43,240 nt of DNA, from positions 234,787 through 278,026 of the forward strand of contig LM994632.1 of assembly GCA_000752995.2 (NCBI GenBank), read 5' to 3'. Position 1 is the stretch's first letter. Each line of letters starts with the position of its first letter. The translations under genes were made by a program, and so were the position numbers. Below, one piece after another: positions 38,141 to 43,240 of this stretch. Below the pieces are notes generated by a model. The model worked only from the letters and a program-made list of their open reading frames with translations, did no database searches and had not been told where the DNA came from. This DNA comes from Haemophilus massiliensis (GTDB taxonomy: Bacteria > Pseudomonadota > Gammaproteobacteria > Enterobacterales > Pasteurellaceae).

Positions 38141-38182
38141 ATAGAAAGCTGTTGATATGGTTAGGTTTACATCAACAGCTTT
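38141..38182 (-). terminator. Terminator of the lipoprotein gene
   Basis: A perfect 12-bp stem AAAGCTGTTGAT / ATCAACAGCTTT with a 14-nt loop is followed on the minus strand by CTATTTTTAA. It ends the upstream lipoprotein gene ahead of fruB. Confidence 0.8.
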
Positions 38183-38192
38183 TATGTCCTGA

Positions 38193-38711
38193 TTATTTGC
38201 CGGTGCACAACTGCAGGATTTGTTCGCTGCCTTGTACGATATATTCGTCGTTTTCCGACCGCACTTTATTGTTTTGTAAATCCAGCATGGCGTCGTAAAT
38301 CCCTTGTGTTGCACTCGGCTGATCAATATGGCGCCAACAGTCCGTACTTAGACGGTTAAAGTTGTTTTGCAGTTCGGAAGCGAAAACCACGCCGCTGTAA
38401 TAAGCGTAAATATTACTGTCATGCCCGCCCTGATACAGATTGGCTTTGACTTTGTCGATCGGCACTAAAATGCGTCCCAGATACCAATCGTTAGCGCCGC
38501 TGGCAAAAGAATTAACGTCGTAATCCTGATTAACGCGACCTGAGTAAGTCTCCACTGTGGCGGCATAGGCTGTGGCATAGGATTTTTGATCGATTTGATC
38601 TTTATCTAAATTGATGACGGGTTTTTTGTCACCCATGAACGGAATATAAGAGGAAACGGAACATGCAGAAAGCACGGCAACCATTAACATGATGGACAAT
38701 TTCTTAAACAT
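38193..38711 (-). CDS. Uncharacterised lipoprotein
   Basis: I do not recognise a named family. The 172-residue product has a clear lipobox (signal MFKKLSIMLMVAVLSAC, Cys17), so it should be anchored in a membrane facing the periplasm. The mature part has no repeats; features are YATAYAATVETYSGRVN, GRILVPIDKVKANLYQGGHD and two Cys (in STDCWRHI and LQLCTGK) that could form a disulfide. It is a single-gene unit with its own -10 and candidate CRP site upstream and terminator downstream. Confidence 0.8.
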   Translation of the reverse strand: MFKKLSIMLMVAVLSACSVSSYIPFMGDKKPVINLDKDQIDQKSYATAYAATVETYSGRVNQDYDVNSFASGANDWYLGRILVPIDKVKANLYQGGHDSNIYAYYSGVVFASELQNNFNRLSTDCWRHIDQPSATQGIYDAMLDLQNNKVRSENDEYIVQGSEQILQLCTGK

Positions 38712-38743
38712 ATTGGTCTTCCCGATTGAAAATCATTCCGAGC

Positions 38744-38808
38744 ATTATACTGATTCTGGGGGAGATAAAAAAGCAAAAATATACTGCCGTTATGTGAGCT
38801 GCATCACC
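38744..38808 (-). promoter_or_regulatory. Lipoprotein promoter with CRP site
   Basis: A perfect -10 TATAAT lies on the minus strand at 38749-38744. TGTGA-GCTGCA-TCACC (38793-38808) matches the CRP consensus at 9 of 10 positions. With a start near 38737 the site is centred about -62 to -64, near the class I position. The site overlaps the mobA stop codon. Confidence 0.6.
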
Positions 38809-39373
38809 TTTCCAGATCAGCTATGGTATTTATATTGGTGAAGGCTGCCGGCTGTTGGCTGAAATCCACCGCCTGCGCGCCGTTTTCGCGCAGAAACTGC
38901 AATATCCGACGATGTCCGCGGCGCAGATAAGCCTCCAATTTGTCTTTCAACGCGACGGCAAGTAGGCAGCAGGTAGGATGTTCGCGCTCGCCGTCATGGG
39001 CGTAGGCGGCAAAAACGTGCGATTTTTCCACCGCACTTTGTAGTTTTGTTCGCAAATCTGCCGGCAGAAAAGGCGTATCACAGGGCACGAACAGGACAAA
39101 TTCAGTGTGCGCCCGTTCCAGTGCGGTCAGCATGCCGCTTAACGGTCCTTGAAACCCCGACAGTCGGTCGGCAAAAACCGGCAGCCCGCTTGCGCGATAG
39201 CGTTGTCGATTGCGGTTAGCATTAAGGGAAATCTCCTCGACTTGAGTGGATAGACGGTGATAAACGTGCATAAACAGCGGTTCGCCGCGAAACAGTTGTA
39301 GTCCTTTATCGGCGCCGCCCATGCGTGTTGCCCGTCCGCCGGCTAAAATTACCGCACTAATTGTGATTGTCAT
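38804..39373 (-). CDS. mobA: Molybdenum cofactor guanylyltransferase MobA
   Basis: The 189-residue enzyme transfers GMP to molybdopterin. The nucleotide motif is VILAGGRATRMGGADKGL near residues 8-25, with ADRLSGFQGPLSGML and FVPCDTPFLP downstream. Typical MobA length is 190-200. It is divergent from yihD, a pairing close to that in E. coli, where mob, yihD and dsbA also lie together. Confidence 0.93.
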   Translation of the reverse strand: MTITISAVILAGGRATRMGGADKGLQLFRGEPLFMHVYHRLSTQVEEISLNANRNRQRYRASGLPVFADRLSGFQGPLSGMLTALERAHTEFVLFVPCDTPFLPADLRTKLQSAVEKSHVFAAYAHDGEREHPTCCLLAVALKDKLEAYLRRGHRRILQFLRENGAQAVDFSQQPAAFTNINTIADLER

Positions 39374-39439
39374 GTTTTATTCTCATCGTAATTCAAGTAT
39401 GATCGGGTGGATTTTGCACATAATAATAAGGAAAACTTT

Positions 39440-39706
39440 ATGAAATGTCATCGTTTGAACGAAGTGTTGGAACTTCTACAGCCCTACTGGTCTAACAATC
39501 CGGATTTGCATTTAATCCAGATTTTGCAGAAAATCGCCGCTGAAGCCGGTTTTGGTAAACCCGTTTCAGAGTTGACCGACGAGGTGATCATTTATCATCT
39601 GAAAATGTACGGGAAAGATAAAAGCGAACCCATTCCGGGAATTAAAAAAGACTATGAAGACGATTTTAAAACTGCGCTGTTAAAAGCGCGCGGCATTCTT
39701 AAATAA
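39440..39706 (+). CDS. yihD: YihD family protein
   Basis: The 88-residue product matches E. coli YihD (89): [33 protein letters not shown], and [20 protein letters not shown]. It is a small soluble protein of unknown function. The ATG at 39440 has AAGGA upstream; a start at 39407 is less likely. dsbA follows after 16 bp; the srkA (yihE) gene found between them in E. coli is absent. Confidence 0.9.
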   Translation: MKCHRLNEVLELLQPYWSNNPDLHLIQILQKIAAEAGFGKPVSELTDEVIIYHLKMYGKDKSEPIPGIKKDYEDDFKTALLKARGILK

Positions 39707-39722
39707 ATAAGGACATGACTAC

Positions 39723-40358
39723 ATGATCAGAAAATTTCTTTTTGCATTAACATCATTGTTACTAATTACCAATGCGCAGGCATTGGATTTAACGGAAGGC
39801 AAACAATATATCGAGCTGAATACGGAGCGTTCGTTGCAGCCGGAAGTGGTGGAGTTTTTCTCGTTTTATTGCCCGCACTGTTATTCCTTTGAAATGGAAT
39901 ACGGCATTCCGCAAAAAGTGAAAGACGCCTTACCGGAAGGCACGAAGTTTAAACAGTATCATGTTACGTTCTTGGGCTTTCAGTCTGAAAATTTAACCCG
40001 TGCGTGGGCGTTGGCTATGGCGCTGGGTGTTGAAGATAAAGTGAAAGCACCGTTGTTTGAAGCGGCCAAAAAAGCGGTGGCGGACAGAGATCAATCCGCG
40101 CCTTCGCAGGATGCGGTACGCAAGATCTTTTTGGATAACGGTGTAACCGCAGAGCAGTTTGACGGCGGTATCAACAGCTTTGCGGTAAACGGCTTGGTGA
40201 ATCAGCAGGTTAAACTGGCGGAGAAATTGCAGGTGCACGGCGTGCCGGATTTCTACGTAAACGGCAAGTTCCGCGTTAATCCGGAAGGTTTAACCCGCAG
40301 CGCGGACGGTTTTGTGCAGGAATATGTGGAAACCGTCAAGGCTTTGCTGCAAAAATAA
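39723..40358 (+). CDS. dsbA: Thiol:disulfide interchange protein DsbA
   Basis: The 211-residue periplasmic oxidase introduces disulfides. The signal peptide MIRKFLFALTSLLLITNAQA precedes LDLTEGKQY; the active site is Cys50-Pro-His-Cys53 in FFSFYCPHCYSFE, and GVPDFYVNG holds the cis-Pro. MalS in E. coli is a DsbA substrate, but the two loci are not linked otherwise. It is probably cotranscribed with yihD. Confidence 0.96.
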   Translation: MIRKFLFALTSLLLITNAQALDLTEGKQYIELNTERSLQPEVVEFFSFYCPHCYSFEMEYGIPQKVKDALPEGTKFKQYHVTFLGFQSENLTRAWALAMALGVEDKVKAPLFEAAKKAVADRDQSAPSQDAVRKIFLDNGVTAEQFDGGINSFAVNGLVNQQVKLAEKLQVHGVPDFYVNGKFRVNPEGLTRSADGFVQEYVETVKALLQK

Positions 40359-40370
40359 CAAAAAAATTGC

Positions 40371-40408
40371 AAAAACGGTAAAAAATTGGTTTAATGCCTG
40401 CCGTTTTT
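40371..40408 (+). terminator. Hairpin after dsbA
   Basis: A 10-bp stem (AAAAACGGTA / TGCCGTTTTT with one G-T pair) with an 18-nt loop ends in TTTTT. It likely terminates dsbA and lies directly before maoP. In E. coli the maoS site is linked to the maoP gene, so this short region could also hold a maoS equivalent; I cannot identify one. Confidence 0.5.
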
Positions 40409-40431
40409 ACTACTGATAATTTGAGGATATT

Positions 40432-40761
40432 ATGGCTGAAAGTTTTAGCGTTACCCGTCGTTTTTTTGACGACAAGCATTACCCGCGCGGTTTCGCACGC
40501 CACGGTGACTACACCATTAAAGAATCTCAGGCACTGGAACAGTACGGTCAGGCGTTTAAAGCTTTGGATCTGGGCGAACGCAAACCGGTTACCGAAGAAG
40601 AAAAAGCCTTTGTGGCATTCTGTCAGGGCAAGCGTCCGGCTGAAACCTTCTTTGAAAAAACCTGGAATAAATATCGCTCCCGTATTTCCAGCACTAAGCG
40701 TGTCTATACCCTGTCCGGTGTGGTCGGTGCGGATAATCTGGACGACTTTTCGGCGGAATAA
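40432..40761 (+). CDS. maoP: Macrodomain Ori organisation protein MaoP
   Basis: The 109-residue product matches E. coli MaoP (YifE, 112, DUF413): [58 protein letters not shown] and the end TKRVYTLSG. In E. coli it organises the Ori macrodomain with the maoS site. GAGGA precedes the ATG. A -10-like GATAAT at 40414 suggests its own promoter. Confidence 0.9.
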   Translation: MAESFSVTRRFFDDKHYPRGFARHGDYTIKESQALEQYGQAFKALDLGERKPVTEEEKAFVAFCQGKRPAETFFEKTWNKYRSRISSTKRVYTLSGVVGADNLDDFSAE

Positions 40762-40780
40762 AGAGCGCATTACACAGACT

Positions 40781-40812
40781 AAGGGCTTGAGCATTTCAAG
40801 CCTTTTGTTTTT
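40781..40812 (+). terminator. Terminator after maoP
   Basis: A 10-bp stem AAGGGCTTGA / TCAAGCCTTT (one G-T pair) with loop GCATT is followed by TGTTTTT, 20 bp after the maoP stop. Confidence 0.8.
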
Positions 40813-40837
40813 ATGTTATCCACTATTGAGAATTCTC

Positions 40838-41932
40838 ATGCAAACGTTACCGATTGACGAATACAGCGCGCTGTTGGCGGAAAAACACAAAAAACTGACC
40901 GCACTTTTAGCGCCTTTTGACCCGCCTGAGATCGAGGTGTTTGACTCGCCGCCGCAACATTATCGGATGCGCGCGGAGTTTAGGGTCTGGCACGATAACG
41001 ACGATCTGTACCACATTATGTTTGATCCGCAAACTCGGCGACGTTGTCGCATCGACGACTTTCCCGTCGCATCCCGTTTGATCAATCGCATGATGCGAGC
41101 GCTTCTGCCGCGCTTAAAAGCGCAAGAGGTGCTGCGCCGGCGTTTGTTTCAGATTGATTATCTCAGCACCTTAAGCAACAAAATTATTGTCAGCCTGCTT
41201 TATCACAAGCCACTGGATCAGGCATGGTTACAGGCGGCGGCACAGTTGAAAACGGATTTGCAACAACAAGGATTTGCCGTTGAACTGATTGGGCGTGCCA
41301 GCAAGCAGAAACTTTGTTTGGAGCAGGATTTTATCGACGAAGTGTTGACCGTCAACGGCAAAGATTATATTTATCGGCAGGTGGAAAACAGCTTTACCCA
41401 ACCCAATGCGGCGGTAAACGGCAAAATGCTGCAATGGGCGCAAGCCTGTACACGCCACAGTCAGGGCGATTTGCTGGAATTATATTGCGGCAACGGCAAC
41501 TTTTCCATTGCGCTGGCGCACAATTTTCGTCAGGTGCTGGCAACGGAAATCGCCAAGCCTTCGGTTGCGGCGGCGCAATTTAATATTGCAGCAAACGGTA
41601 TTGATAATTTGCAGATTATCCGCATGTCGGCGGAAGAATTTACACAAGCGATGAACGGCGTGCGCGCGTTTAACCGTTTGCAGGGGATTAATCTGCGGGA
41701 TTATCAATGCAGTACTATTTTGGTAGATCCGCCGCGCGCCGGGTTGGATGCAGGCACGTTGGAGCTGGTAAGTCATTATGCGCACATTTTGTATATTTCC
41801 TGCAATCCTGACAGCCTGTGCGAAAATTTACGCACCTTATGCCGCACACATCGTATCGACAAGGCGGCGCTGTTCGATCAATTTCCTTATACCGATCATA
41901 TGGAAAGCGGCGTATGGCTAATCAAAAAATAG
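40838..41932 (+). CDS. trmA: tRNA (uracil-5-)-methyltransferase TrmA
   Basis: The 364-residue enzyme makes m5U54 in tRNA (E. coli 366). The SAM site is [17 protein letters not shown]; the catalytic Cys322 is in YISCNPDSL, two residues from the E. coli position. [11 protein letters not shown] is also typical. The start [13 protein letters not shown] at 40838 matches the family; the open frame further upstream overlaps maoP in another frame and is not coding. rsmJ overlaps its end by 19 nt. Confidence 0.95.
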   Translation: MQTLPIDEYSALLAEKHKKLTALLAPFDPPEIEVFDSPPQHYRMRAEFRVWHDNDDLYHIMFDPQTRRRCRIDDFPVASRLINRMMRALLPRLKAQEVLRRRLFQIDYLSTLSNKIIVSLLYHKPLDQAWLQAAAQLKTDLQQQGFAVELIGRASKQKLCLEQDFIDEVLTVNGKDYIYRQVENSFTQPNAAVNGKMLQWAQACTRHSQGDLLELYCGNGNFSIALAHNFRQVLATEIAKPSVAAAQFNIAANGIDNLQIIRMSAEEFTQAMNGVRAFNRLQGINLRDYQCSTILVDPPRAGLDAGTLELVSHYAHILYISCNPDSLCENLRTLCRTHRIDKAALFDQFPYTDHMESGVWLIKK

Positions 41933-42690
41933 CGATTCAACTGCGTTGTGAAACCGAAAATTTCGAAAATTTCACCGCACTTTGTGCGCAAAATGGGCTG
42001 ATTCATGATCCGCACAGTCAGCTGGCATTGGTGCAATGCGAGGTTAGCGGTGAAGCGCGGTTAGAGCTTCGCCGGCTAGACGAACCAAAACTGGGCGCAG
42101 TTTATGTGGATTTTGTTGGCGGTGCGTTGGCACATCGACGCAAATTTGGCGGTGGGCGCGGTGAAGCCGTAGCCAAAGCGGTGGGAATCAAAAAAGATTA
42201 TATCCCGACGGTGATTGATGCAACCGCCGGTCTAGGGCGCGATGCCTTCGTGCTGGCCGCCGTTGGTTGCCGAGTGCGGTTGCTGGAGCGTCATCCGGTG
42301 GTCTATTTGTTGTTACAAGACGGTTTGCGACGCGCTTATCAGGATGCGGAAATCGGGACGATGATGCGGCACAATATGCACTTGCTGCCGCGCGGGCATA
42401 TTGCGGCGCTCGATCCTGTCGCCGATTGCGCTGATGTCGTGTATTTGGATCCGATGTATCCGCATAAACCGAAAAGTGCCTTGGTGAAAAAAGAAATGCG
42501 CCTTTTTCAGCATTTGGTCGGCGCAGACGACGATGCAGATCAACTACTGCTGCCAGCGCTGCGTTTGGCGCGTCGACGCGTGGTGGTGAAACGCCCCGAT
42601 TATGCCGATTTTCTTGCGCAAAAAGTACCGCACTTTAGCCGTGAGACTAAAAATCACCGTTTTGATATTTATTTGCATCAGACGGAATAA
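41914..42690 (+). CDS. rsmJ: 16S rRNA m2G1516 methyltransferase RsmJ
   Basis: The 258-residue SAM-dependent methyltransferase modifies G1516 of 16S rRNA. The SAM motif is [19 protein letters not shown] near residues 105-125, with [14 protein letters not shown] and [21 protein letters not shown]. The ATG at 41914 (MANQKIAI) is inside the trmA end, so the pair is likely translationally coupled. Family length is about 250. Confidence 0.93.
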   Translation: MANQKIAIQLRCETENFENFTALCAQNGLIHDPHSQLALVQCEVSGEARLELRRLDEPKLGAVYVDFVGGALAHRRKFGGGRGEAVAKAVGIKKDYIPTVIDATAGLGRDAFVLAAVGCRVRLLERHPVVYLLLQDGLRRAYQDAEIGTMMRHNMHLLPRGHIAALDPVADCADVVYLDPMYPHKPKSALVKKEMRLFQHLVGADDDADQLLLPALRLARRRVVVKRPDYADFLAQKVPHFSRETKNHRFDIYLHQTE

Positions 42691-42692
42691 TG

Positions 42693-43240
42693 TCACGAGC
42701 GAATCTTTTCCAGCAAAAAATCAATAAATACCCGTATGCGAATGCTGACGGCGTGATCACTATAATAGACGGCATGGAAGGGAAAGGGTTGCGCAAGACG
42801 TTGGTTTGGGAAAAGTTCGATCAATTTTCCTGCGTTCAGATCCTGATCCACCATAAAATCCGATAAGCAAGTAATGCCTAAGCCTTGCAAGCAGAGGCTG
42901 CGAAGTGTTTCACCATTGTTGGCGGTGAGTGTAGGAGTTATAACAAGTGGTTTGCCGTTTTCATCTTGCAGTGGCAAGGTGTTGAGCGAAAGTGGCTCAA
43001 TAAAGCCAAGGTAGCGGTGTTGGCGGAGTTCGCTTGGCATTGTTGGCGTGCCAAACCGTGCCAAATAGTCAGGGCTTGCTATCACCTTGCGATAGCTGTT
43101 GAATAAATGCCTTGCTCGCAGCCCTGAATTATCCAGTTGTCCTGCCCGAATAGCAACATCTACTTTGCGTTCAATCAAGTTGATAAAATTTTCCGAAGAA
43201 AGCAACGAAAGTTCAATGTGTGGATAGCGTTGCTGAAATT
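42693..43240 (-). CDS. LysR-family regulator, C-terminal part (cut by window end)
   Basis: The frame stays open to the window edge, so the start and HTH lie beyond 43240. The visible 181 residues form the ligand domain: RYPHIELSLLSSENF, ERKVDVAIRAGQLDNSGL, RKVIASPDYLARFGTP, GLGITCLSDFMVDQDLNAGKL and FIDFLLEKI. This is the AaeR/DsdC-type LysR pattern. It is convergent with rsmJ after 2 nt. No target can be inferred. Confidence 0.85.
   Translation of the reverse strand, partial: FQQRYPHIELSLLSSENFINLIERKVDVAIRAGQLDNSGLRARHLFNSYRKVIASPDYLARFGTPTMPSELRQHRYLGFIEPLSLNTLPLQDENGKPLVITPTLTANNGETLRSLCLQGLGITCLSDFMVDQDLNAGKLIELFPNQRLAQPFPFHAVYYSDHAVSIRIRVFIDFLLEKIRS

Noticed and set aside
40394..40837. 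N-terminal extension of the trmA frame by 148 codons
   Set aside because: It overlaps maoP in another frame, passes through a terminator, and lacks family similarity; TrmA begins at 40838.
42885..43106. Open frame opposite the LysR gene
   Set aside because: Shadow of a clear LysR ligand domain; no supporting signal.

Overview
The window comes from a gammaproteobacterium of the family Pasteurellaceae. The main evidence is the Haemophilus-type DNA uptake signal AAGTGCGGT (or ACCGCACTT), which I found about 29 times by eye on both strands, together with proteins that resemble E. coli and H. influenzae orthologues throughout. Species cannot be fixed from sequence alone; Aggregatibacter, Pasteurella, Basfia or Actinobacillus succinogenes relatives would all fit.

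Region 1 (1-18.8 kb) is a complete maltose/maltodextrin regulon in one block. malM, lamB and malK run left; malE, malF, malG and malS run right from a shared 406-bp promoter region with two CRP sites and MalT-box-like repeats. malS then converges with a gene for an unrecognised outer-membrane barrel lying behind malT. malT is divergent from malP-malQ. Maltodextrins would enter by LamB, be trimmed by MalS, be captured by MalE, be imported by MalFGK2 and be processed by MalP and MalQ under MalT control. In E. coli the same genes are scattered over three loci.

Region 2 (18.8-20.0 kb) is decayed DNA: remnants of a 2,4-diaminobutyrate aminotransferase gene (dat) and a 2,4-diaminobutyrate decarboxylase gene (ddc), with stops, frameshifts and large deletions. 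Upstream is a leader with small ORFs and attenuator-like repeats.

Region 3 (20.0-28.1 kb) is an L-galactonate catabolic cluster: divergent lgoR, then lgoD, a three-gene TRAP transporter, uxaB and uxaA. It encodes uptake and conversion of L-galactonate through D-tagaturonate and D-altronate to 2-keto-3-deoxygluconate (KDG). A TRAP transporter sits where E. coli has the MFS permease LgoT. The lgoR-to-TRAP part is visibly AT-rich and has no perfect uptake signal.

Region 4 (28.1-33.9 kb) runs left: sdhE, then rpoE-rseA-rseB-rseC (sigma-E envelope stress), mobB, an MdtD-like exporter and pdxH, with a clear sigma-E promoter before rpoE.

Region 5 (33.9-38.2 kb) is the fructose PTS operon fruB-fruK-fruA, running left; FruB carries two HPr domains.

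Region 6 (38.2-43.2 kb) holds an unknown lipoprotein with a candidate CRP site, mobA, then rightward yihD, dsbA, maoP, trmA and rsmJ, and a LysR-type regulator cut by the window end. I saw no tRNA, rRNA, CRISPR array or insertion sequence.
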